From contig JAWQUS010000030.1 of the NCBI GenBank assembly GCA_036365455.1, positions 18,372,001-18,436,000 on the forward strand: a DNA stretch of 64,000 bases, given 5' to 3'. Position 1 is the first letter of the stretch. Each line of letters begins with the position of its first letter. Source of the DNA: Macrosoma leucophasiata. Lineage: Eukaryota > Arthropoda > Insecta > Lepidoptera > Hedylidae. Below, piece by piece: positions 54,536 through 64,000 of the stretch. The position numbers and the translations under genes are program-made. Below the pieces are notes generated by a model, which had not been told where the DNA came from, did not search any database, and saw only the letters and a list, made by a program, of their open reading frames with translations.

Positions 54536-57500
54536 ATGTCGCAAATTGTAACCAAATGCATATTGTTATTAAATTTTATTGCTATTTGTTCAATCATTTC
54601 ATCTGTGGTCGCTGTCAGGGTAAAACGATTTTCTTATTTTTCCTCTATTCATGCCATATAATATACCTATAGCTACCAATGTGGCTTCCTATTAACGTTG
54701 TTGGTAATTATAATATAAATAAGTTGGCGAGTATATAAAGCTGTAGATCTAAGTCACACAAAACGAGCCATCAACCCTAATCAATATACATAATTTGTGA
54801 CTGACGACGTATATGTACACCTCTTTCCCAGCCGTCTCCTCACAGCACAAAATGGAGGCTCTCTCGCTGGGTTTCTCTTCGCTCAGGACCTGGTGTTTAC
54901 TTCCTAGATTGCGATATTTTTTATCTTTAGAAAGGGGTAGCGGACTCCTCCTGCCACCCCCTGCCAACGCCCATTGCTATGTATATGTATATTGCCTCGG
55001 TATAAACTGCCTCGGTAGCCTGGTGGTAGCAGGCCACTTCCACTACGCTGAGGTTTGATTCACTGGATGGGGTTAATCAGAAATAATAGTGTAAAGTCCT
55101 TTATCTCTGGTCCTATTGGGATTTTTCCATTTTCTGGAAATTTGCCAGTACCTACCTCAAAATTTGGTAATGTGCCCGGAGATGTCAACAGGCTCGCCAC
55201 CTGTTACATGGGCTAGAACGTAACCGGCGAATCGTGGGCCTACCCCTTCGGGATTACAGGGGTGAAGTTACGTTACGTTCTCTGATGTCAAACTGCGCAA
55301 TGCATTTCTGTAAACCACTAATGAAATATTTTTTCCCTAGGTCAAAATGTGGGATATGGAACATCCAACAATAACTTTTTACAATAGAACGTATTTAACG
55401 TATGTGAACGCATCATGTGATCGCTTCGGCAGACGTAACCGCGTTCACCAATTCTCATTGTTTTTTCAAAGTTTAGTACCATTTGATAATAGAATTCTGG
55501 TAAGTTTTACTTTTAGCGTCACGGAGATATATATATATATATATATATTTCTGTTCGTAAGACTCGCTAAAACTCGAGGACGGCTGAACCGATTTGGCTA
55601 ATTTTGGTTTTGAATTATTTTTGGAAGTCCAGGGAAGGTTTAAAAGGTAAGAAAATATTAAGAAATCAAAGGGAAACAGTAAAATTCACAATTTTATTTT
55701 CCCATAAAAATAGTTCGTATCTATCAAACCTTTGACACATTATTTAATTCTGAGCCAATACGAAGTTTGCCGGGTCAGCTACTAGGTTATAAAATTGTAA
55801 TATAATTGGACTATATCTGGACATAGCTAATAATATAGCTAGTAGGTAGGAGCCACTTCATGCTATCAAAATTGTTTATCTTAAAATGTATTTAATTTAT
55901 CGCGCCGCGCCGGGGAACACCTCAGAGGGAAGTTCGTTCCACTATTTGCACGTTCTGGACAGGAATGAACCCGCGAATCGGAACGTTGAGCACTTCCAAG
56001 TATCCAATCTGTGCGGGTGGAACTTCTACGGCGGGTGGTGCAATGTAGGAATGTAGACGATGGCATCAGATCGAACAGTTCATCAGAGCTATCACCATTG
56101 TAAAGTAAATGTTGACTCTTTCTAATGACTCTTTTGATCTGAGTCTGCGCATAGGCGGCGGTAAATGCACAAGCATCCGATGTCTCTGCGCAGACTCAGA
56201 TCTTCAAGTCGATCTGTAATTCCTGGGTCGTTGACGATTCGAATGGTACGTTTTTGAATGGAGTCAAGGGGGACCAAGCTGGTATTTAGGGGCTCCCGCC
56301 CAAAGATGAGAGCAGTATTCCGGTATTTAATATTATATGTATGGGATGGTCACAAATGGGACCTACCTAACCACAATGTTGAAAAGTTCGAAATGTTGTT
56401 TGGAATAAGTATTGACATTAAAGCTTACGACTCTATCTATACTAATATATGGCCCCGTAATAGATAACTATTATAGACAAAAAACAACTAAGGTCTCAAG
56501 GGAGGTCAACGCATCTACATTCAGAGGGAAGTTCGTTCCACAATTTAAACGTTCTGGGCAGAAACGAACGCGAAAACCGCACCGTTGAGCATTGCCAGGT
56601 GGTCAGTCGATAAGAGTATTTTTCCCTTCGGCGGATAGTACGGTGTAGAAAATGAGTCGGTGGCATGTCGAACAGTTCAGCAGAGCACTGTAGAGTCTCT
56701 ATGGAGAATAGACGGTATAACACACATAGATTCCCATTATCTCAGGCTCAGATGTTCGAGCTTGTCAGTAAGTGCTGAATCTTAAAAAATACGAACAGCC
56801 CGTTTTTGTATGGAGTCAAGTGGACGAGGCTGGTATTTGGGGGCTTTCGTCCACATATGAGAGCAGTATTCCGGATGAGGCTGCACTTGGGCTTAATAAA
56901 GCTGTAATAGCTGCCTCGCTGTGAAATACTGCCTCAATTTGTTAAGAACACCTAGTTTTTTGAATGCTTACTTGGTCTTACTCTGAATGTCACTCCCGAA
57001 TTGCACATGTATCGTGTATCATCCGTATGCTATTATTAAACGTATAGGTATGATTGAACCATCTGGTCAAATTCAGTTGAGTATATCATCTTGGAAATGC
57101 TCAACGGTCCGATTCGCGCGTTCATTCCTGCCCAGAACGTGCAAATTGTGGAACGAACTTCCCTCAGAGGTGTTCCCCCGGCGCTACAATATGGGGCTCT
57201 TCAAAACTGGCGTCAAAAGAGTCCTTCAGGGCTGGCAGCACGTTGGCAACTCCTCTGATGTTGCAAATGTTCATAGGCGACGGTAACCACTTTCCATCAG
57301 GTGGCCCGTCTGCTAGTCTGTCAATCCTTTGACTTAAAAAAAATGTAATGGTCGTATTTCATGAAACGATCGAACATATCACGACATGAGCAATTTAACG
57401 ATATAATAGGGCTTTGATAACTACACAAAATCCAGAGATCGATGTAGATTATATTTTATTTTTTATATTTTATTTACTTTTACTTTCCTGAAAGCTCTAA

Positions 57501-60157
57501 TAGGTAGTGGCTGTAATATGTTGTTAATTAAAGAAATCAACTTATTCCAGATTTCATTCTATAGCTATGAATATCTGTCGAATGTCTACAAGCGCAGTTT
57601 CATCGAGGCCAGCTTCAAACTATGTGACTTTGTGGCTAAGGATGAAATATGGTTCCTAGGCGACAGTGTCAGAAAAACATGGGAGAATTCCATAAAAGAA
57701 GTACTTCCGAATGCCGTGAAGATATGTCCTTTTCCCCCTGTATGGTTATTTTTAATTTTATTACTGTTTTATGAATTTAAGATAGGAGATTTTGTGAGAT
57801 AGGCTCTGGTTCGTACACGTCCTCAAAAAATGAGTAAATTGAAGAAGAATCCGAAAAAAATACAATTAATTTGTTCAAGAATATATTTAAGAGTTACAAT
57901 TACACATTTAATTCAAACGATTTTGATCATTTTCAACCATGTTCAACATGGCGGCGATACAGCCGACCGTTGGGATAGTTCATAGTTGTTGATCGTACCT
58001 ATGTAGATAAAACAAAAATAATCGATTTCGATAGTATTTAGAAAATATTACTTTTTTCTCCAAGTGTCATGAAAAGGTCAAAATGATATTGCCCGCCATA
58101 TTCGCCATTTTGGTTTAGAGTTGCAATTCTAACTGCTTGATGCTGGCAGTTATGCCACCTGGCGGTTGCTATTAATAAAAAAAAATCTTACTGCAAATAA
58201 TGTTTTGTAACTGCAAACAAAGCTAATTAATTGAAGATATGCAGTAAAAAACGTTTTAATATTGATTTTGCCTGTTAATGTTATTGTGTTCAATACATGG
58301 CCGGAGGTCCATACATTTTTGCAACATCTCCTTTAGAATACTGCCCATTTCGCGTTATTTATAGCCGCCTATTTGAATGGTTTGATCGTCATCGTTCGAT
58401 TGACTGGCTGCAGTAGCGGAAGGGTGGTCTCGTCCAATGCCATAAATCGGCCTTCTATATGGGACAAAGAAGGCATTAATTAATGTGACCAGACATGGCA
58501 TCGCTGTTATGCATATTGCGTCACAGTCAGTATCAGTGTTTTCGCACTCTTATTCTATTATTGTTCAGTGAATACTGTTATAAACCCATATGAAACGAAA
58601 TTCCACCAACTTCATTTAATATAACTCAAAAATGCATTAAGAAAATGAAATAAACTAAGAGCAAATGAACGGCCCTGTAATTTCTGGCATAGAGGCATAA
58701 CAGAGTAACTTAGGCCTCAAGAGTGGTTCTTCTCATCTTCTCAGTCGTTCACTCTTGGCAGAGTGGTCGTGATTATGGGTCTCTCAGTGTTGACCGTAGC
58801 CTTCGCGATTGCTCTCCACCGGTCTCTATGTGTTGCACTGCGGGTACACTCTGTGATGGAGGAGCCAGTTGTGGTTTTAATAAGATCAGTCCACCTGATT
58901 GGGGATCGACCCCGTGATCTTTTGCCTTCCACTCGCCCTTGTACTACTAGGCGCTCCATAGAGTCGGGTTTACGGGTGACGTGACAAAGAACTTGAGGAC
59001 TCGTAGTTGGACAGTCGACGAGAGCCTTTGTTTTATTTTAAGTTCTTTAAGTATGCGTTTGTTCTATGGGCAGTCCAACTTATTCTTAGAAGGCGTCGCC
59101 AGCACCACATCTCTAGGGCGTCAATCTTCCTCCTATCTTGCATACTAAGCGTCCACGTTTCAGCTCCATAAAGGAAGATTGGAAAGACTAGGCAATTCAT
59201 TAGACGGACTTTAGTGTTCTTAGTTATCCGACGGTCTTTCCATATCTTAGTGAGCTTTTCAGTTGCTGATCTTGTTATTGCGCAACGCCTCTTGATCTCC
59301 TCAGAACAGCCGCCGCTATTGATGATGTTGGAACCTAGATAGATGTAGCTCCGGACAACTTCGCAGTTCGCTATTATCTTGGTTTCCGGTTTGTTACTTG
59401 TACTGCGATCGACTATCATCATTTTGGTTTTGTTTCGGTTTATAGCGAGACCAAAGTCAATGCTGGTCTTTTCTAGGAGCTTAAGGAGGTTTTTTATGTC
59501 ATCTTCTGTTGTAGCAAGTAGAGTAGTATCGTCGGCATATCGCAGATTCGATATCATCTGGCCCCCAATGGATACGCCCTTATACCACTTCTCCAGCACA
59601 ATTCTCATGATGTATTCTGTGTAAATGTTAAATAACAACGGTGATAGGATACACAGGAGTGGTTACGCATCTGCATTTTGACCTTGGTCTTTGTGTAAGC
59701 GTCGATAGGTGAACTGTATACTTGTTTAGGGCGTTTACCCATGGTCCCGTTGGGCTGACCCATTACCGGGTCCATGGGTAATTGAACTACCCATGATTCC
59801 AAGGCATTAGAGATTTTTGTCTGAACTTATGACTAAATCGATATAATATTCAATTACAACCTACCAATCTTTATAAAAGCATATCAGGTTCTTACCACTT
59901 CCATTACATAAAAAAAAACATCACACGCTTCTTTCAAGGTTCCCACCAAAACAATCTTTATAATATACGAGTATAACAAGTAATTTCTTTTACAGGGCAG
60001 CTATTACTTACGCAATTTAACATTGCCCACAAATAAAATTCCAGTGAATTTCCCATTTGAAAAGGCAAAATTTGAAATCAATATCACTTCTACTGTCAAC
60101 CAGGACGTTATTGGGACCGGGTTCATGCACGTCGAGCTCAAGACTGTCAGACTTTAG
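54536..60157 (+). CDS. Secreted DUF1091-family protein, gene 3 (four exons, 197 residues)
   Basis: Exons are 54536-54619, 55341-55499, 57551-57739 and 59996-60157, all phase 0 and equal in size to those of gene 1. The signal peptide core is CILLLNFIAICSIIS. Exon 2 has VNASCDRFGRRNRVHQFSLF. Exon 3 has YKRSFIEASFKLCDFVAKDE and ends KICPFPP. Exon 4 opens GSYYLRNLTLPTNKIPVNFP and contains EINITSTVNQDVIGTG. The three mature cysteines match gene 2. Introns 2 and 3 are much longer than in the paralogues (2.05 and 2.26 kb) because of LINE fragments, a MITE and a LINE insertion. A partial copy of exon 4 follows 113 bp downstream. It appears intact; expression is unknown. Confidence 0.86.
54729..54740 (+). 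promoter_or_regulatory. TATA-like box within intron 1 of DUF1091 gene 3
   Basis: GAGTATATAAAG, 109 nt after the exon 1 donor, is a better TATA match than the upstream TTAAATAG. It is conserved with 47887-47898 and has no counterpart in gene 1. Confidence 0.28.
55007..55278 (+). mobile_element. tRNA-derived SINE, second copy of the 34120 family
   Basis: 'aactgcctcggtagcctggt ... gtgtaaagtcctttat ... ggagatgtcaacaggctcgc ... gggattacaggggtgaagt' with small deletions, including in the B box. It ends about 60 bp before exon 2 of DUF1091 gene 3. Confidence 0.85.
55515..55790. repeat. Dispersed repeat with (AT)n start
   Basis: An (AT)n run is followed by 'ggctgaaccgatttggctaa' and ends 'gccgggtcagctactagg'. 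The first part is inverted at 61195-61300. It could be a Helitron-like non-autonomous element, but I cannot confirm the ends. Confidence 0.5.
55880..57330. mobile_element. Three fragments of LINE C-termini
   Basis: The minus-strand pieces at about 56066-55881 and 56723-56496 and the plus-strand piece at 57054-57330 all encode variants of CSTVRFARSFLPRTCKLWNE and LPSE. The plus piece continues to YNMGLFKTGVKRVLQGW, a stop, and the tail 'catcaggtggcccgtctgct'. This is a typical jockey-clade 3' end. The pieces lie in intron 2 of DUF1091 gene 3. Confidence 0.75.
57784..58334. mobile_element. Longer relative of the 19798-20168 MITE
   Basis: It starts 'aggagattttgtgag' and ends 'gcaacatctccttt'. 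It shares most of the sequence of the 371-bp copy but has about 180 bp more in the middle. It lies 45 bp after exon 3 of DUF1091 gene 3. Confidence 0.7.
58495..58660 (+). repeat. Diverged partial copy of the 410-bp repeat
   Basis: 'atggcatcgctgttatgcat ... aaatgaaataaactaagagc' matches 25120-25480 with deletions. Confidence 0.7.
58665..59740 (+). repeat. 290-bp repeat copy split by a LINE
   Basis: 58665-58728 and 59657-59740 are consecutive parts of one copy ('cctgtaatttctggcataga' and 'gttacgcatctgcattttga'), separated by the LINE at 58729-59656. Confidence 0.75.
58729..59656 (-). mobile_element. 5'-truncated LINE, RT C-terminal region, with 8-bp target duplication
   Basis: The minus strand encodes NLRYADDTTLLATTEDDIKN (catalytic YADD), NKTKMMIVD, YLGSNIINSGGC, FLYGAETWTL and CWRRLLRISWTAHRTN. 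After a frame break it reads MERLVVQGRVEGKRSRGR and SPIRWTDLI. GAGTGGTT at 58721-58728 and 59657-59664 flanks it. RTE-like or related clade, inactive. Confidence 0.85.
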
Positions 60158-60270
60158 CTAAATACTAACTTATTTTTAGATTTTATAGATTATAATTATA
60201 ACATATTATAGACAAGTATATCAATAAATATTATATATATTATACAGATATATATATATATATATATATA

Positions 60271-60391
60271 AATTCCAGTGAATTTCCCATTTGAAAAGGC
60301 AAAATTTGAAATCAATATTACTTCTACTGTCAACCAGGACGTTATTGGGACCGGGTTCATGCACGTCGAGCTCAAGACTGTCAGACTTTAG
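60271..60391 (+). pseudogene. Partial duplicate of DUF1091 gene 3 exon 4
   Basis: A copy of about 60038-60157 with one silent change (ATC to ATT), running from IPVNFPFEK to TVRL and stop. It lacks the acceptor and the GSYYLRN start. It is separated from the true exon by 113 bp of AT-rich text (60187-60270) that recurs inverted at 62905-62985. Confidence 0.9.
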
Positions 60392-60989
60392 CTAATATAG
60401 AAATAAAATAATGCTATGTACGAGTACTTACGTAGATATTTTTTTCTTTCTATTCTTTGACCCGGTTTACACTATGCACCCCGTCAAGCCACGAGAAAAA
60501 TATGACAATTGATTTCTAATTTTATTGTTCTTGGCCGATATCGCCCAACTGCGGCTTAACAGTAAGGCTAATTTCCATTTACCAGTTTCACCCAGTTAAC
60601 CGGTACATTTTACAAACATAAAAACACAAACACTACTCCAACAAATAGCACATGTAATGGAAAATACCACCCACTACCTACTCATTACGTCGACAAGTCA
60701 CTTCAATTCAATATACTGAAACACTTTTATTACTAATGCAATGCAATCACACAGCGTAAAGGTAAGAAATTGTAATATTAAAAAAAGTTTTTAGTTACAT
60801 AAAAAAGTTTTGTAATTGTGAACATAATTATTTTACCTTAGGTATTTTTTCCTTCGGAAACTGAAAAATGATCTTTTTTGTCACGACTTGTTGACATATA
60901 GCCATACACTGCACAATAAAGCACCATCTTAATGTTAATAAATAAAATATTCGATTATAAATTGATCAAAACTAGGCCGCTCGCGACCT

Positions 60990-61325
60990 CGCTGTAGAGT
61001 ACCAACCGTCGCCCATAAGAGGGGAAGAGATTGGGTGAAACGCGGCAAATGGGCGGGTCGTCGAAGTGTCCATTCTATACGTAGTGTTATTACATATTCT
61101 CTGCCTGTGCTTAATGTTGTTTTAAAATGTTAAAATTGTAGTCATTGACGTAAAAGTTTTTTTTTTTTTAAAACCTATTAAAAATGTACATGTTAATATT
61201 CTTACCTTTTAAACTTTCCCTGGACTTCCAAAAATCATTCAAAATCAATATTAGCCAAATCGGTCCAGCCATTCACGCGTGATGCCGTGACCAAGGAAAA
61301 CGGGTTGCATTTTTATTTATATAGA
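60990..61325. repeat. Two dispersed repeat fragments
   Basis: 60995-61110 is the empty-site relative of 13885-14200. 61195-61325 is the inverted partner of 55575-55650. Between 60396 and 60990, and from 61326 to 62090, I see no gene, only AT-rich text. Confidence 0.6.
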
Positions 61326-62094
61326 TTATTGTCTATAAATGTTATAAGAAGTAGGTAGTTATAATAAGCCAAATGCTTTTGTGATATTGTTGATTGTATT
61401 TTGCACTTTTGTTTACATTTTTATACTTAGATAACAACAATGCACATTCTTTTGTGATATTGTTGATTCTATTTCATATTATTTATTACATCTTTTGATA
61501 GAAATATGTATCTAAAATTATGATACAATAAAATTTTGTTTTATTTTAAATTCCAACCATAAAAATTTAACGTTTTAAAAAAATATTTTTGTAGTTGACT
61601 GTACACAGTCGCCTCACAATTTTATGGTCGGGCCAGTTGACGACAGAAATATTACTAAAATTTAAAAGGTGCCAAGTCGCCCAATCAGGCGAGTTTTTGT
61701 CGGGCGAGATGACGAATAACCCGTGAAAACTTGAATATTAACGGTGTGCATTTTTGATATTTTGCATTATTACCTATAATTAAAACTACTGAACTCACCG
61801 ATAGTAAATTCAAAGCATTAATTAAACTCACTCTATGTAAAAAGGCTTACTATAAACGCGAGGACTATCTCAAGGATAGAAATGTTTGGCTAAATGCTGA
61901 TCTTGCTCCACAAGGTTGATAAATGTAATAATCAAAGTGTATTGTTTATATTAAATTATTATTTTTAATTAAGTTTGTTTAAATTATAGAAAATTGTAAA
62001 ATTATGCATAAGAGATATTTTTAAAAGAGCCGACTGAGTTTTATTTTGGCAGGTTTTTCTCAGATCATATTGGGCTTTGGAACTCTGCCGGTGA

Positions 62095-62333
62095 CAAAGA
62101 ATGACTTTTTCTTTACTTTTTACTCTTTGTTATCAGTTTGTAAAGGGGAAATGAGACATTCTACTGATATACTAAAAGTATAATACATTAGTTTAATAAA
62201 TTTAGTTATATCTTAGTGATATTCTTGACTATACATATATTTTTTATCTTGTTTGACATGTATATCAATTGTTATTCACTTTAATTTAATTTATTTTCTT
62301 TGTTTTTGACGTGTTATAAGAGGTGCAATCTTT
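62095..62333 (+). mobile_element. LINE 3' tail, third copy
   Basis: 'tttttactctttgttatcag' to 'gacgtgttataagaggtgc' as in 40800-41058, but stopping before the (TGATTC)n end. Confidence 0.75.
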
Positions 62334-62985
62334 TGTTTTACCCATTATTGACTATGTAGATGTTTGCTACCCTGACTTATCCCAGGAGCTTTTGAACAAA
62401 TTGGATCGCCTCCTTAATAATTGCATTCGCTTCATTTATGGTTTGTGCAAGTTTCAAGTTCAATGACTTCCTATCCGTCAGCGTAGATCTGTCAGGATAC
62501 TCTCCTTCCTCTTTAATGTCATTAACGATCCATGTTCACCCGATTATCTCAACATACATAATACTGGGCGACTCTCACAATCTTAATCTTCGCTCTTCGG
62601 AAAATCTTACCCTAGCCATTCCTTCTCACAACACTAGCTTTGTTTCCCATTCATTCACTTTTTCGGCAATAAAACTTTGGAACGCGCTTCCCGTGGCTAT
62701 CAGAAAAGCAACTTGTAAATTATCTTTCAAACGTAAAGTACGTCAACATTTTTTTAATTTGCTGTCTTAGAAGATTCACATGTCTGTCATTCATCGTGAT
62801 TATTGCCAATTCGTATCTTTAATATTTATTTATATTTGTACTTAATATAGATATATAATATATATACATCTTTGTACCTTTCATATTAATATATTTGCAT
62901 TATTATATATAATATATATATCTGTATAATATATATAATATTTATTGATATACTTATCTATAATATGTTATAATTATAATCTTCC
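62334..62985 (+). mobile_element. LINE RT C-terminal fragment with AT-rich 3' part
   Basis: 62334-62450 reads PIIDYVDVCYPDLSQELLN and LDRLLNNCIRFIYGL. After a frameshift it reads LPIRQRRSVRILSFLFNVIN, then KLWNALPVAIRKATCKLSFK and a stop at 62770. The downstream TA-rich text (62820-62985) is shared, inverted, with 60187-60270. Confidence 0.75.
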
Positions 62986-63129
62986 AAATTTGTTTCATTT
63001 ATTATAATGTCATTCTCTACTTTTAACCAGTGTTGCACCTACATCGTTGATGTCTACACAACTCAATGGTCGACTGGTAGAAAACGCCTAGTGGCGTTAA
63101 GTCCGCCTTATGTATATTTTATGTGCATA

Positions 63130-63345
63130 AAAGTATTAATAAATAAATAAATAAAATTTACCATTTCCCTCCCCCCTATCTCCGAAACTACTGAACTTAA
63201 AATTTTGAAAAAAATGTGGAAAATAGTTCTTTGCCTATAGATTACTGGAAAACCTATAAGAAGTTTTTCATTACATTGCTTACTCTGTAAATGCACTAAA
63301 TACGGAACCCTACACATCGCGTGGCCCGACACGCACTTGACCGGT
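63130..63345. repeat. Widespread lepidopteran-type repeat end
   Basis: 'ctatctccgaaactactgaa ... tacggaaccctacacatcgcgtggcccgacacgcacttgaccggtt' recurs, diverged, at 40425-40460. Confidence 0.55.
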
Positions 63346-63694
63346 TATTTTATTAATTTAAAAAATGAACACCGTTGCAACACACAACATTTTCACCGCG
63401 CGGTAAAAAGAGAGAGCGATACTTCTTCACCTACGCCGCGCCGGCGGTCTACTCCCCCTCCGTCTTACGAATTTTCGACCAGGTCACGTGTCCTGTCGCG
63501 AGTTAATAATTTTTCACCCATCACAAAAAGTGCACAACGCCGTTAAAGAACTACAAAAATAAAAGAAGAACAACGTGTTTTATTTCCAATATAAATCTTG
63601 CGTTACTTTAGACACTATTTTCTTTAATATTTAATAATCAAATTATTGTATTTGTTGGTCCTAGGCCCAAAGTCATAACCTCATAACCCTACGT

Positions 63695-63830
63695 GCTACG
63701 CTGTGTGCGTGCACGTGTGACACGTCACTGATTGATGTCTGTGTAATAGGTAACCAAAATAAGCGTTTGTATGGAATTTTGGCGGAGTGACCGCGGTGTG
63801 GCATAGGTCAAATGGCGGATACAACTTCAT
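63695..63830. repeat. Dispersed repeat fragment
   Basis: 'gcacgtgtgacacgtcactg ... taagcgtttgtatggaattttggc' matches 13785-13870 (inverted) and 36175-36260. The rest of 63346-64000 has no supported gene; a 69-codon frame at 63337 lacks any domain. Confidence 0.55.
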
Positions 63831-64000
63831 GGGCTCTGCATTTTAATTGGTCTGTCGATTGTAGAATTTATAGATGCCGATTATAAAATACTTAAACAGA
63901 TAAAGGGCATTACAGGAAATCAAACAAATGAGTAATAGACTAAAAGACAAAAAAACATGAAAATTTTATTACAATATACAGTAACACAGAAAAATATATA

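Larger units (their letters stand above)
53335..54790 (+). repeat. Duplicated upstream block of DUF1091 gene 3
   Basis: Collinear with 46030-47940 but without the GC-rich insert and with small indels. Identity is high around the promoter, exon 1 and the first approximately 170 nt of intron 1. Confidence 0.85.

Noticed and set aside
60271..60391. A fourth DUF1091 gene at the end of the array
   Set aside because: Only part of the last exon is present, with no acceptor and no further upstream exons.
63337..63546. 69-codon ORF rich in S, T, P and R
   Set aside because: No homology recognised, partly overlaps a dispersed repeat end, and no promoter or splice context.

Overview
The window is arthropod nuclear DNA, most likely from a moth or butterfly. 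It is AT-rich with short GC-rich exons, GT-AG introns, MADF-BESS proteins, a DUF1091 cluster, mariner and RTE-like elements, and many dispersed repeats of a lepidopteran type. I see no bacterial-style operons and no viral genome.

Region 1 (1-11.8 kb, + strand) is the 3' half of a macoilin gene. Five exons with fully compatible splice phases encode the C-terminal coiled-coil region and end in the conserved [10 protein letters not shown] tail. Three of these exons have had their 3' end plus splice donor tandemly amplified: a 133/127-bp unit with 6 copies of the junction, an 86-bp unit with 12, and a 107-bp unit with 14. In two arrays the unit is phase-preserving, so each copy is formally a cassette exon. 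I consider this the most unusual structure in the window. The last intron carries a LINE interrupted by a second insertion that is itself interrupted by an RTE-like LINE.

Region 2 (11.8-30 kb) is repeat-rich intergenic DNA around two paralogous two-exon MADF-BESS genes placed head to head (22.5-23.9 kb on the minus strand, 28.3-29.8 kb on the plus strand). They are probable DNA-binding regulators.

Region 3 (30-41 kb) holds two broken mariner copies in opposite orientations, tRNA-derived SINEs (one inside a MITE), LINE fragments, several hairpin MITEs and an orphan final exon of the DUF1091 family.

Region 4 (41-60.4 kb) is a tandem array of three four-exon genes for secreted DUF1091-type proteins of 195-197 residues. 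Exon sizes, phases and core promoter are the same in all three. The second and third share an upstream duplicated block. A partial extra copy of the last exon follows the third gene. Introns and spacers are loaded with one approximately 290-bp repeat family, MITEs and LINE pieces.

Region 5 (60.4-64 kb) contains only LINE remnants and dispersed repeats. All homology calls come from reading motifs by eye; no database search was possible.
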